Origin: Paenibacillus lignilyticus
Lineage (GTDB): Bacteria; Bacillota; Bacilli; Paenibacillales; Paenibacillaceae
DNA: 64,000 nucleotides
NCBI RefSeq assembly: GCF_017942085.1
Contig: NZ_JAGKSP010000002.1
Span: 1-64,000, forward strand
Direction of reading: 5' to 3'
A model generated the notes under the pieces. The model was not told where the DNA came from. It searched no databases and worked only from the letters and a program-made list of their open reading frames with translations. Position numbers and translations under genes: made by a program. Shown here piece after piece: positions 1 to 8,398 of the stretch (position 1 is the first letter of the stretch; each line of letters begins with the position of its first letter).

Positions 1-605
1 GGCGCCGGCGGCGCCGCGTGCAGCAGCGCTGCGGCAGCGCCGATGAAAGCGGCGCCGGCCAGCGCGGCGAAGCTGCCAAGCGGCGTGACCCCGCCGCTCG
101 TGCCGGGCGCGACGCGACGCCCGCTAAGCAGGGCACGCGGAGCGCGGCGGCTGAGCGCGCCGATCTCCGTGGCCCACGTATCTGCGTTCACGGCGGCCAT
201 GGCGCCGACGAACGCCTACACCCATGCTGCCGCGGGCCAGATCGCATGCCCCGCGCACAGCAGCAGCCCCAGGCCGCCATTGGCCCATACCTGAGCGGCG
301 TCTCGCCGGCCGCTCTTGGCGTACTTCGCCTCGGCGGCCTGCTTGGCGGAATGTCTTCGCTTCCACTTGGACCACAGCGAAGACGACAAGAAGAAAGCCA
401 GCAGCGTGCCGAACCACAGCGGCCCGCCTAACGCCACATAGCCCGTCCCCATGACGGCAGCCGAAACAGCCCCGCTCCCGGATAACGAGCGAAGCCGATA
501 AGCCGCCAATGCGATAGCGGCGCTTCCGATCATCCCGGCCGCCAGCCGCCCTATGGCCGAACTCCAAATCTCAATCATCCTATCATTCACGCTCCATACT
601 CCCAT
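1..605 (-). pseudogene. DUF92 family membrane protein, interrupted by an in-frame stop and cut by the window edge
   Basis: The first 129 codons encode hydrophobic segments and a basic stretch (KWKRRHSAKQ) typical of the DUF92 (TIGR00297) integral membrane family, whose function is unproven. Translation hits a TAG at 216-218. The same frame then continues without another stop to base 1, and it encodes the family's most conserved part: DTWATEIGALSRR, then PGTSGGVTPLGS, then an Ala/Gly-rich helix. A Tyr codon (TAC/TAT) is expected where the TAG lies. The gene is therefore either a recent pseudogene by one substitution, a read-through gene, or carries a base-call error. The start is uncertain: ATG at 605, GTG at 590 behind a GGAG, or ATG at 578. 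The gene diverges from the HD-GYP gene at 697. Confidence 0.75.
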
Positions 606-696
606 TTTTTACATATGCTTTAGCAGGATTCGTTAAAGTTATGTTGAATTGATTATGTCGAAGAATACACTTTTATGTCATCTAAGGAGCGTTCGA

Positions 697-1860
697 TTGC
701 ATATGTATGATCGTCATCTACGTCATGAAGAAATTCTCCCACACTCTGACGCCGCAAACGAACGGACGCCGGAAGAGCTGCTTCGTATCATATTTGATTA
801 TACCGCCAAAATCGGAGGAGAGCGAAACTTAAAGAGCGTCCTCCTGCTCATGGCCAATATGGGCCGCGAGATGATCATGGCAGACCGATGCACAGTGTGG
901 CTCATCGACCATGCCCGCCAAGAACTGTTTACAACCATAGCCCATGGCGTCAATGAAATTCGCATCCCGCTCGGCACCGGCTTCGTCGGCCATTCGATCG
1001 AGACCGGCGATTATTTATTAATCGACGACGCCTACAGCGACCTTCGACATAATGACGAGAACGATCGCCGCACCGGCTACCGAACCAAATCGGTGATAAC
1101 CGTCCCCTTCGTAGGCAATGACGGAACCATTATCGGGGCTTATCAAGCCATTAACAAGCTGACGCCGCAAGCGGTCTTTACGCAACGCGACCTGGACCAT
1201 TTGAAGCTGGCAGCCTCCTACGCCGGCAAATCGCTGGAATCGGTTATTCTCCATGAGGAGATCGTCGCAACGCAGCGCGAAATCATTACCGTCATGGGAG
1301 AGATCGGCGAAAGCCGCTCCAAAGAAACCGGCAACCACGTCAAACGGGTAGCTGAATATTCCTACATCCTCGCGATCGGGTACGGGCTGCCGCCAGAAGA
1401 AGCCGAGCTGCTCAAGATGGTTTCGCCTATGCATGATATCGGCAAGGTGGCCATCCCCGACGCCGTCCTGCTCAAGCCCGGCAAGCTGACCGAGGAAGAG
1501 TTCGACCAAATGAAGCTGCACACCGATATCGGCTATCATTTGCTCAAATCGTCAAGTCGCGAGCTGCTCAAAACCGCCGCGATCGTCGCCTATCAGCATC
1601 ATGAGAAATGGAACGGCAAAGGATACCCGAGAGGACTTAGCGGAGAGGATATCCATCTCTACGGACGGATTACGGCCATTGCAGACGTATTCGATGCGCT
1701 CGGCAGCGATCGCGTGTACAAGAAGGCTTGGGAGCTTGAACGAATTCTGCAGTTATTCCAAGAAGAACGCGGCAACCATTTCGACCCGCAGCTGGTTGAT
1801 ATCCTGATGGAGCAGCTCCCTGCGATTCTCGATATTCGAGATCGGTTCCGTGACATATAA
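697..1860 (+). CDS. GAF domain HD-GYP phosphodiesterase
   Basis: This is a soluble sensor and probable cyclic-di-GMP phosphodiesterase. A GAF domain spans about residues 40-185. The HD-GYP domain follows, with the HD pair at 246-247 (MHDIGK), HH at 301-302 and GYP at 309-311. The usual HHExxDGxGYP reads HHEKWNGKGYP, so Asn replaces the canonical Asp. No membrane segment is visible, so the GAF domain probably reads a cytoplasmic small ligand. I chose the TTG at 697 because AAGGAG (684-689) lies 7 bases upstream; the frame is open back to a TTG at 649, but that has no ribosome binding site. A strong stem-loop follows directly. Enzyme activity is inferred from the family. Confidence 0.88.
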   Translation: MHMYDRHLRHEEILPHSDAANERTPEELLRIIFDYTAKIGGERNLKSVLLLMANMGREMIMADRCTVWLIDHARQELFTTIAHGVNEIRIPLGTGFVGHSIETGDYLLIDDAYSDLRHNDENDRRTGYRTKSVITVPFVGNDGTIIGAYQAINKLTPQAVFTQRDLDHLKLAASYAGKSLESVILHEEIVATQREIITVMGEIGESRSKETGNHVKRVAEYSYILAIGYGLPPEEAELLKMVSPMHDIGKVAIPDAVLLKPGKLTEEEFDQMKLHTDIGYHLLKSSSRELLKTAAIVAYQHHEKWNGKGYPRGLSGEDIHLYGRITAIADVFDALGSDRVYKKAWELERILQLFQEERGNHFDPQLVDILMEQLPAILDIRDRFRDI

Positions 1861-1876
1861 CCTATACGTCAAAATA

Positions 1877-1912
1877 AATGGTGGTGCAGAGTCCTGACTC
1901 TGCACCACCATT
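1877..1912. terminator. Bidirectional rho-independent terminator
   Basis: A 17-bp perfect stem (1877-1893 with 1896-1912) has T-rich flanks on both strands. It sits between the convergent HD-GYP and glycerophosphodiesterase genes and can end both transcripts. Confidence 0.9.
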
Positions 1913-1916
1913 TTCG

Positions 1917-2651
1917 TTATATGCTCTCATTCTTCGCCTGCGCGAAGCGATCCGGATAATTCGTACAAATCATTAAGGCGCTGTCGAGCGCGGCGAGCCG
2001 CTTCATCATAGGCGCATCATTCACGGTCCATGCCATTACGTCGACCCGTGCAGCCCGCAAAGAAGCAAGCAGCTGATCCGTTACACGCGTATAGCCGACG
2101 GATAAGAAGTTAGCGCCTAAACGCTCCAAATCCGTTACCAGCGTCCAAGGTGACGCATCCAGGATAAGTCCTGTCCGGACCTCCTTGGACAGCTCACGCA
2201 CCGTCCGCAGCGCCTCTCGGTCAAAGGACGTGATGACGGCATCATGCTGCAATCCGTTCTGGTACAGCAGCTCGACGACCTTCTTCTCCATGCCGGGATA
2301 GCGGCCTCCGTAGGTTTTGAGCTCCACATTAAGCCGGCAGCGTCCGATTGTGGCGTCTGCCACTTGCTGCAGCGTCGGAATGCCTTCACCTGCAAAAGAC
2401 TTATCGAACCAGCTGCCTGCATCCATCTTGCCAAGCTGCTCCGCCGTGAATTCATGAACACGCCCCGCCACTCTGGCCGTTCGACGTAACGAGTCATCGT
2501 GAATGACAACGGGAATCCCGTCCTTCGACATCTGAACGTCAAGCTCGATCCACTGCACGAACGGAAAACTAAGCGCCTCCCGAAAAGCGGCCATCGTATT
2601 CTCCGGCGCAAGTCCTGAAGCTCCGCGGTGGGCAACACACGGATTCAACAT
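1917..2651 (-). CDS. Glycerophosphodiester phosphodiesterase
   Basis: It hydrolyses glycerophosphodiesters to glycerol-3-phosphate and an alcohol. The GDPD signature is complete: AHRGASGLAPENT near the N-terminus supplies the catalytic HR and a metal-binding Glu, then ELDVQMSKDGIPVVIHDD supplies further metal ligands and the second catalytic His, and NVELKT follows. At 244 residues it is the usual size of the short cytoplasmic class, and no signal peptide is seen. I place the start at the ATG at 2651 because AAGGAG lies 8 bases upstream; a GTG at 2660 overlaps that ribosome binding site. It follows the capA-like gene by 5 bases and shares its transcript. Confidence 0.9.
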   Translation of the reverse strand: MLNPCVAHRGASGLAPENTMAAFREALSFPFVQWIELDVQMSKDGIPVVIHDDSLRRTARVAGRVHEFTAEQLGKMDAGSWFDKSFAGEGIPTLQQVADATIGRCRLNVELKTYGGRYPGMEKKVVELLYQNGLQHDAVITSFDREALRTVRELSKEVRTGLILDASPWTLVTDLERLGANFLSVGYTRVTDQLLASLRAARVDVMAWTVNDAPMMKRLAALDSALMICTNYPDRFAQAKNESI

Positions 2652-2656
2652 CAGCT

Positions 2657-3955
2657 TCACTCCTTAGGTTGAATGTTCCCTGCTTCATCCACTGTTGCAT
2701 GGAAGGAAATACTCGACATGCGCTTCAGCAGAGCGACTCCCTCTTCTCCTGTCAAAGGCGCCGGCTGCGACTGCACCGCGCGCATCGGATTAAATTTCAA
2801 CGCGCAATCGCCTTTCTCATTACAGGCGGCTTGGAGGACACCGGTGTCCTTCGTTTTATCCGGCGTCATGCCGCTGAATATAAAATTGCCTAAGCTGTAG
2901 GCAATCCACTTTCCTTTATAGGACTCAAAGCCTTGAAGAACATGAGGATGGCTGCCGATGACTAAATCTGCCCCTGCATCAATATATTCATGGGCTAATC
3001 TTTTCTGATCGTTATTCGGCAAATCTTCGCGTTCGATGCCCCAGTGCACCATGACGACGACAATATCGGCTTGCTTCTTCGCCTGCTTAATCGCGGCAAC
3101 CGCTCGCGTAGAGTCGTAGGTTTCCGCCAATCCCGCATGATCCTTCGTAGCCTTCCAGGAGCCGACGGGGACTACTCGCGTTAATCCAAGATACGCAACG
3201 CTAATTCCTTTGGCCTCCAGCAGTACGGGCTTGAACGCTTCCAGCTCATCGCGTCCGGCACCCATATTGGGAATGCCCGCTTCATCGAGGTGAGCAATCG
3301 TGTCCAGCAGCCCCTCTTCGCCTTGGTCCAGCGTATGATTGTTCGCTAAATTGACAACGTCGATACCGGCTGCCTTCAAGGCGGGAAGTGCATCCGGTGA
3401 CGATTTATAGACATATTGTTTATTCTCTGCCGGCGTGCCGCGCAAAGTTACGGGCGTCTCCAAATTGACCGCCATCAAGTCCGGCGTCTTCAATTCATTC
3501 AATACTTTCGCATACGGGTAATCATAGCCGTTCTTAAGCATCAGCTTCTCTACGGAAGCCGCCAGCAGAACATCGCCCGTGAAAGACAAATTCACTTGAC
3601 CGCCGTCATCCGGCGTAACCGTGCCGCCGGTCGCAGCTTCATTATCGGTCGAAGGTTCATCATCCGAGATGGGCTCATAGATGGTATGTCCCTCTGATGT
3701 TGAATCATCGGCCTCTGTTCCGGTCTCGTTCCCTGCATCCTCGGATTGGCCCGCATTATCGCTGTCGGCAGGCGCATGTTGTTCATTAGCCGCGTTGTTC
3801 AGCTTCTCATTGCCATCTTGCCGCTGCACGACATAAACGACCGCAAGTGCACCGATGATCAGCAGCAGGACAAGGTTGATCGCAAACAGGCGTTTCATTC
3901 TGCGGGCGCGTTGTTGTTTCTGATGTTGACGAGATTCAGAGCGGGATACAGGCAT
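2657..3955 (-). CDS. CapA-family (poly-gamma-glutamate type) metallophosphatase-like membrane protein
   Basis: The family includes PgsA/CapA proteins of poly-gamma-glutamate synthesis, but most genomic members have no proven substrate. A cytoplasmic basic tail precedes one membrane helix at about residues 23-44. An acidic, low-complexity linker of about 80 residues follows, then the CapA domain with FTGDVLLA, NLETPVT, NLANNHTLDQG, VHWGIE and IGSHPHVLQ, which form the metallophosphatase-like site. The start at 3955 has AAGGAG 10 bases upstream; a longer frame runs to 3991. No capB, capC or capE gene is nearby, so a capsule role is not supported here. It is paired with the glycerophosphodiesterase gene, which may point to envelope phosphodiester metabolism. 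Confidence 0.85.
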   Translation of the reverse strand: MPVSRSESRQHQKQQRARRMKRLFAINLVLLLIIGALAVVYVVQRQDGNEKLNNAANEQHAPADSDNAGQSEDAGNETGTEADDSTSEGHTIYEPISDDEPSTDNEAATGGTVTPDDGGQVNLSFTGDVLLAASVEKLMLKNGYDYPYAKVLNELKTPDLMAVNLETPVTLRGTPAENKQYVYKSSPDALPALKAAGIDVVNLANNHTLDQGEEGLLDTIAHLDEAGIPNMGAGRDELEAFKPVLLEAKGISVAYLGLTRVVPVGSWKATKDHAGLAETYDSTRAVAAIKQAKKQADIVVVMVHWGIEREDLPNNDQKRLAHEYIDAGADLVIGSHPHVLQGFESYKGKWIAYSLGNFIFSGMTPDKTKDTGVLQAACNEKGDCALKFNPMRAVQSQPAPLTGEEGVALLKRMSSISFHATVDEAGNIQPKE

Positions 3956-4030
3956 AGTAGTTGGGCTCCTTTTCTTCAAACGATGACCCATTCATTATAC
4001 ACCATAGTCCGGGCGCTTTTGGAAGCTTTT

Positions 4031-5044
4031 TCATATCGAATCCGGCTTCGCCGAATAATACAGCTGATCATTTTGCCTTGTTCCCGTAACAAGGCCTTGG
4101 CGCTCCAGATGGAATAAATGAGCCAGCGTCTCCGACATGGCAAACCTCAAATTATGTGTATTGCCGGCAATCCGTTCACCGAAGAGCCGCATACAAAGCC
4201 TATAACCCGTCATCGGCTCCGCTTGAATCAAACCTTGGATTTGAAGCAATCTCCGTTCATGGTGAGCGGCCAGCTCAACAATCCGTTCGCTGAAGTTCGT
4301 GAAGGGATTCCGATGCCCCGGAAAAGCAAGCTCAACCTCGTACTTCTTCAACGCCTCCAAGCTATCCAGAAACTGCCGCAGCTGATCATGGTTCTCTCCC
4401 GGCACTACGCTGATGTTCGGCGTAATATCCGGGAGCACTTGATCCCCGCATATCATCCATTTCTTAAGCGGCTCATAGAAGCACAGCTGGCCCTTCGCAT
4501 GCCCCGGGCTGTCGATCATCTGCCATTCCGAATCGCCGATTGTCATCATCCGGCCTGCTTCCAGGAAGGTGACCGCCGGCTGCGGCGAAACCTTCTCCGC
4601 GAAGCTATCCAGATGCGGAGCGATTTCCTCAACAACCGACTGCGGCATCCCTTGTTCGGCATACAGCTTCGTAAGCGAAAGGGCAAATTCCGCTCCAAGG
4701 TCCGCTCCCCATAAGCGCTGGGTGTAGCCATACGAAAGCTCGGAAATATAGACCGGAGCGCCGGTCCGCTCTTGAAACCATCCCGCCAGACCGTAATGGT
4801 CAGGATGCTGATGCGTCAGAATGATGGTGTGAATCGAATCGAATGGGATCGATTGCTCGCGCAGCGCCTCGTACCAAGCCTGAACAGCTTCGTCGGTATG
4901 TAATCCCGGATCGATCAACGTATATCCGGCTGCGTCCGGGATCAAGTAGCTGTTCACCCATCTCAGCGAGAACGGCAGCGGAACTTTAACCTGAACGATG
5001 CCTCCGTGCCACAGTGTCACCTTCGATTGTGCCCCTTCACTCAC
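4031..5044 (-). CDS. Metallo-beta-lactamase fold hydrolase with C-terminal winged helix
   Basis: The MBL motif THQHPDH is at residues 77-83, followed by metal ligands in DSPGHAKGQ, CGDQVLPD and FPGHRNPF. The last 70 or so residues form a winged-helix-like tail, as in the LACTB2/BLACT group. Members hydrolyse thioesters, lactones or RNA, and I cannot tell which applies here. The GTG start overlaps the stop codon of the upstream methyltransferase by 4 bases (GTGA), so the two are translationally coupled. There are no membrane segments. The length of 337 residues is normal for the group. Confidence 0.85.
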   Translation of the reverse strand: MSEGAQSKVTLWHGGIVQVKVPLPFSLRWVNSYLIPDAAGYTLIDPGLHTDEAVQAWYEALREQSIPFDSIHTIILTHQHPDHYGLAGWFQERTGAPVYISELSYGYTQRLWGADLGAEFALSLTKLYAEQGMPQSVVEEIAPHLDSFAEKVSPQPAVTFLEAGRMMTIGDSEWQMIDSPGHAKGQLCFYEPLKKWMICGDQVLPDITPNISVVPGENHDQLRQFLDSLEALKKYEVELAFPGHRNPFTNFSERIVELAAHHERRLLQIQGLIQAEPMTGYRLCMRLFGERIAGNTHNLRFAMSETLAHLFHLERQGLVTGTRQNDQLYYSAKPDSI

Positions 5045-5793
5045 GATAACGCCCTGCCTTTCAGAATCATCCGCGGTGAACTCTTCTCCTCATAAGGTCG
5101 CCCTTCATAATCCCCGTAGCGATGCTCCAGCTCGAGCCCCGCTTCCCGGAGTGCTTGTTCAAACCAAGGCAACGGAAACAAGCGAACCCGCTCCACGTAA
5201 TTGCGAGATGCCTCAGTCCCTTCTTGCGGGGTAATATGAATTTGCTTCACCACCCAGCCATCTGCAATAGCCCGCTGTTCCCTGATATGCAGCCTTGTCA
5301 GCTCATCCGTACGCTCCGAATGCGGCACCAGATTGGCGGCAACATAGGACGGATTCATAAAATCAATGAGGAAAGCCCCTCGCGGCTTCAGCACTCTGCG
5401 AATCTCTCGGATGACGCGGTGGTTGTCCGCTTCCATTTCGAAATAGCCGAAGGACGTGAACAAATTGACGGTCGCATCAAAGCTGCCGTCTTCGAAAGGC
5501 AGCTCCCTCATGTCGCCTTGTATGAGGGAATGAATATGTCCTTGCTCATTGCACTCGCGTGCTTTCTGAAGCAGCGATTCGGACAAGTCGATGCCCGTAA
5601 CCTTGTAACCAAGCTGAGCCAGGGCAAGAGCATGCCGGCCCATTCCGCAGCCGATATCAAGTACGGAGGCACCCGGTGCAAGCTCCAGCCACCCTGCCAT
5701 GGTTTCCACCTCACGCGCCGCTTGCTCCCAGTTGCGGTGCCGATACACGACCATATAATCAGAGCCGAAACTGCGCTCATACCAATTCGCCAT
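5041..5793 (-). CDS. Class I SAM-dependent methyltransferase
   Basis: The protein has a Rossmann-fold methyltransferase core: motif I is VLDIGCGMGRHA, motif II ends in the acidic VTGIDLSES, and motif III is QGDMRELPFEDGSFDA. The substrate is not deducible. The ATG at 5793 has GAGGGG 8 bases upstream, which is better than the ATG at 5817. Its stop overlaps the start of the MBL hydrolase, so both proteins probably act in one process, such as modifying and then hydrolysing a small metabolite. It diverges from the germination operon, and the spacer of about 170 bases carries the sigma-G promoter of that operon. Confidence 0.85.
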   Translation of the reverse strand: MANWYERSFGSDYMVVYRHRNWEQAAREVETMAGWLELAPGASVLDIGCGMGRHALALAQLGYKVTGIDLSESLLQKARECNEQGHIHSLIQGDMRELPFEDGSFDATVNLFTSFGYFEMEADNHRVIREIRRVLKPRGAFLIDFMNPSYVAANLVPHSERTDELTRLHIREQRAIADGWVVKQIHITPQEGTEASRNYVERVRLFPLPWFEQALREAGLELEHRYGDYEGRPYEEKSSPRMILKGRALS

Positions 5794-5881
5794 ACCTGCT
5801 TCCCCTCTCAATTCCATCTCTGTTTTTATGACTACTATTGTACTTCACCCTCCGCTATTCTGGCAAAAGACTCATGCAGCG

Positions 5882-5911
5882 GCATAATTTGCATCCTAAA
5901 TATCCATACTA
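5882..5911 (+). promoter_or_regulatory. Sigma-G promoter of the ger operon
   Basis: The -35 GCATA (5882-5886), an 18-base spacer and the -10 CATACTA (5905-5911) fit the Bacillus sigma-G consensus (GHATR - 17/18 - CATWHTA) at every position. It lies about 50 bases before the gerKA start, as expected for a forespore-expressed germination receptor. Confidence 0.75.
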
Positions 5912-5963
5912 TGCCATGTTGTTATCTTCACGGTCAAACATGTTCCGGAAAGGGGAAGCCGCT

Positions 5964-7292
5964 ATGCTGAATCGAATTAATACCCTGTTTGCGGAGTCGC
6001 GGGATCTGACGATGAATCGCCTGCAAAACGATACGCTTTCGATCGAAATCGCTTATATTGCGACGCTCTGCGACGAAAGTAAAGTCAGCGACTTCATTCT
6101 TGTCCCGTTTACGAAGCAAGAGCATCCTTTTGAAGAACTGGTTTTGACCAATCCCGTATTTAAGCGCCTTGATGACCCCGCCAAATGGGCGGATACGATT
6201 CTGCATGGCTTTGTACTGATCCAATTAAACGGAAAAATATATCAGCTTGATGCCGCGCGTATTATCCGAAACGAAAATCCGCAAACGATGGTCGAAACGG
6301 TCATTGCCGGCCCGCAAATCGCGTTAAGCGAAGATCTGATCGACTCCGTCAATATTATTCGCAGCCGCTATCCGAACCCGGAGCTCGCTGTCGAGGAGCG
6401 CACGGTCGGCACGATGTCGAAGACCAGAGTTCTGCTGCTCTTTGATAAACGACGTGTAGATCCGACCGTCCTTACCGGGGTTAGAGAGAAGCTCGACCGT
6501 GTATCGATACCGATGATTTCGGCGACCGGGGAATTAGCCAGAGCTCTTGGCGACCGGTATCGGCTCTTTCCGACCATGATGCTGACAGAGCGTCCCGACC
6601 GCGTATGCACGGGCATACAAGACGGCAAAATCATTCTGCTCATTCAAGGTTCGATGTTTGCGCTTATTTTGCCTGCGACGTTCTTCAACTTTATGAATGC
6701 AGTGGATGACCACTACGATTCGTTCTGGATGACGCGCTGCCTGCTGGCACTCCGCTATATGGCCGTTATCCTTACGGTCGCATTGCCGGCGCTTTACGTG
6801 GCGATCGTCTCCTATAATCCGGAGCTCTTCCGGGTCCAATTAACCTTCTCGATTGCAGGCAGTAGATCTGCTGTGCCTTATCCTTCTTTCATCGAAGTGT
6901 TTATCATGCTGTTTATGATCGAAGCGCTCATTGAAGCCAGCGTCAGGCTGCCCAAATATATCGGTTCGACGGCGACAACCGTTGGCGGTCTCATTCTCGG
7001 ACAAGCGGCACAGCAGGCAGGACTCGTCAGCAGCATCATGATTATAGTGACCTCCGTTGTGGCCATATCCAATTTTGTCATCCCCGTCAACAATATGTCG
7101 GGGTCGATCCGTTTTCTGAAATACCCGCTTATTATCCCGGCGATATTCTTCGGCATATCGGGGGTGACCATTGGGTTGTTCTGTTATTTGGTCTATTTGG
7201 CCGATATGCGGAGCTTCGGAAAACCGTACTTTCGCATCATTAGCAAATCAGCCTCGCAAAGCGGCGACATCGGGCAGGTGAATAATGAGTGA
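5964..7292 (+). CDS. gerKA: GerA-family germinant receptor subunit A
   Basis: The A subunit of an inner spore membrane germinant receptor consists of a cytoplasmic N-terminal domain (about residues 1-240) and a membrane domain of five or six helices. Recognisable family blocks are SEDLIDSVNIIRSRYPNPEL, FPTMMLTERPD, and the membrane block with SVRLPKYIGSTATTVGG and LGQAAQQAG. At 442 residues it is shorter than many GerKA proteins, and its C-terminal cytoplasmic tail is brief. The ATG at 5964 follows AAAGGGG; an open frame runs upstream to 5838, but that would remove the sigma-G promoter from the leader. It overlaps gerKB by 4 bases. The ger class is clear; the name gerKA is by family, and the germinant is unknown. 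Confidence 0.87.
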   Translation: MLNRINTLFAESRDLTMNRLQNDTLSIEIAYIATLCDESKVSDFILVPFTKQEHPFEELVLTNPVFKRLDDPAKWADTILHGFVLIQLNGKIYQLDAARIIRNENPQTMVETVIAGPQIALSEDLIDSVNIIRSRYPNPELAVEERTVGTMSKTRVLLLFDKRRVDPTVLTGVREKLDRVSIPMISATGELARALGDRYRLFPTMMLTERPDRVCTGIQDGKIILLIQGSMFALILPATFFNFMNAVDDHYDSFWMTRCLLALRYMAVILTVALPALYVAIVSYNPELFRVQLTFSIAGSRSAVPYPSFIEVFIMLFMIEALIEASVRLPKYIGSTATTVGGLILGQAAQQAGLVSSIMIIVTSVVAISNFVIPVNNMSGSIRFLKYPLIIPAIFFGISGVTIGLFCYLVYLADMRSFGKPYFRIISKSASQSGDIGQVNNE

Positions 7293-8398
7293 TTCGTTAC
7301 TATTATTACAATATCATTCTTGTCAGCATCCTGAATCTCATGCTGTTTGTTCCGTATTTGCTTCTTAATGACCGTTATACGGGCTCTGTGTCCTCCATGA
7401 TTTGCGCGGCTTTCTTCGGCAGCTTCTTGGCGCTAATCTTTACCCATGTCATGAAAACCTTCCCGGGCAAAGGACTTCCGGAAATCTTGGCGCTCTTCTT
7501 CCCCAAGTATATCAATGTCCCCATATTGATACTCTTATCTGCCATGTGGTATGCGGCTGCCGGGATCGCCATTATTGCGTATGCGGTGCTCATTAATCGC
7601 TTTTTCAACCCGGATACCAGCTCGATGCTCGTGCTGTTAATTCTTGTCGGGGCATGCATATACACGGCGACACGCTCTACTTTAACCGTTTCGCTGATTA
7701 TGGAAATGACCTTGCTCATCAATCTGCCGATCGTGTTCTTCATTCTATTTAAAGCGTCGACCAATCCGTTTCTGGACTGGGATGCCATTCGAACCGTCGC
7801 TCAATATTGGCGAGTTCCGCCCAAGCTTGAACCTTTTGCAGCTGCGACCTATGTATTTACGGGGTATACCAACTATGCCATATTCAATCGACTTAACCCG
7901 CCGAATTTCAGGTTTCGCTTCCGCTGGGCGCTTCCAATCATCTGCACCCTGATTCTATTTCTCTCTTTCTTCGTGCCGATCGGATTTCACGGAACGGAAG
8001 CGGTCGGTTCGTATTTGTACGTTTGGACGGTAACCTCGGATTCGATGGTGCTTGGTTACGGGTTCATTGAACGGGTCATCTTCTTGTTTCTGTTATTGTA
8101 TCTAAACCTCACGCTCCTTTATACGACGTCGGGCTGGCACATTGCCATGGAGATGATCAAGAGCTGTTTGCCCAAAGCAAAGCCGCATATCGACCCAACG
8201 CGCACAGCTGCCTCAAATTATGTGATTGTATCGATTTTTGCAGCCTTAACGATGCTGTCGTTCTACACCTTTAATGAAAAACAGAGCTTATACATTACCA
8301 GAAGCTGGCTGTTGATTCGGTTATTTTCCGAAACGGCGACCGTTCTGTTCCTTGTTATTCTAAGTTTGATCGCACGTCGAAAGAAGATGAAAACATGA
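7289..8398 (+). CDS. gerKB: GerB-family germinant receptor subunit, APC-superfamily transporter fold
   Basis: It is a very hydrophobic 369-residue protein with about ten membrane helices and the GerKB/GerAB layout: a conserved first helix pair, a central LEPFAAATYVFTGYTNYAIF loop region, and a basic C-terminus (RRKKMKT). The family resembles amino-acid transporters and is thought to form the germinant-binding pocket. The GTG start overlaps the gerKA stop (GTGA), and its own stop overlaps the gerKC start (ATGA), so the three genes are translationally coupled in the order A-B-C. A weak ribosome binding site (AGGTG) precedes it, consistent with coupling. Confidence 0.87.
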   Translation: MIRYYYYNIILVSILNLMLFVPYLLLNDRYTGSVSSMICAAFFGSFLALIFTHVMKTFPGKGLPEILALFFPKYINVPILILLSAMWYAAAGIAIIAYAVLINRFFNPDTSSMLVLLILVGACIYTATRSTLTVSLIMEMTLLINLPIVFFILFKASTNPFLDWDAIRTVAQYWRVPPKLEPFAAATYVFTGYTNYAIFNRLNPPNFRFRFRWALPIICTLILFLSFFVPIGFHGTEAVGSYLYVWTVTSDSMVLGYGFIERVIFLFLLLYLNLTLLYTTSGWHIAMEMIKSCLPKAKPHIDPTRTAASNYVIVSIFAALTMLSFYTFNEKQSLYITRSWLLIRLFSETATVLFLVILSLIARRKKMKT

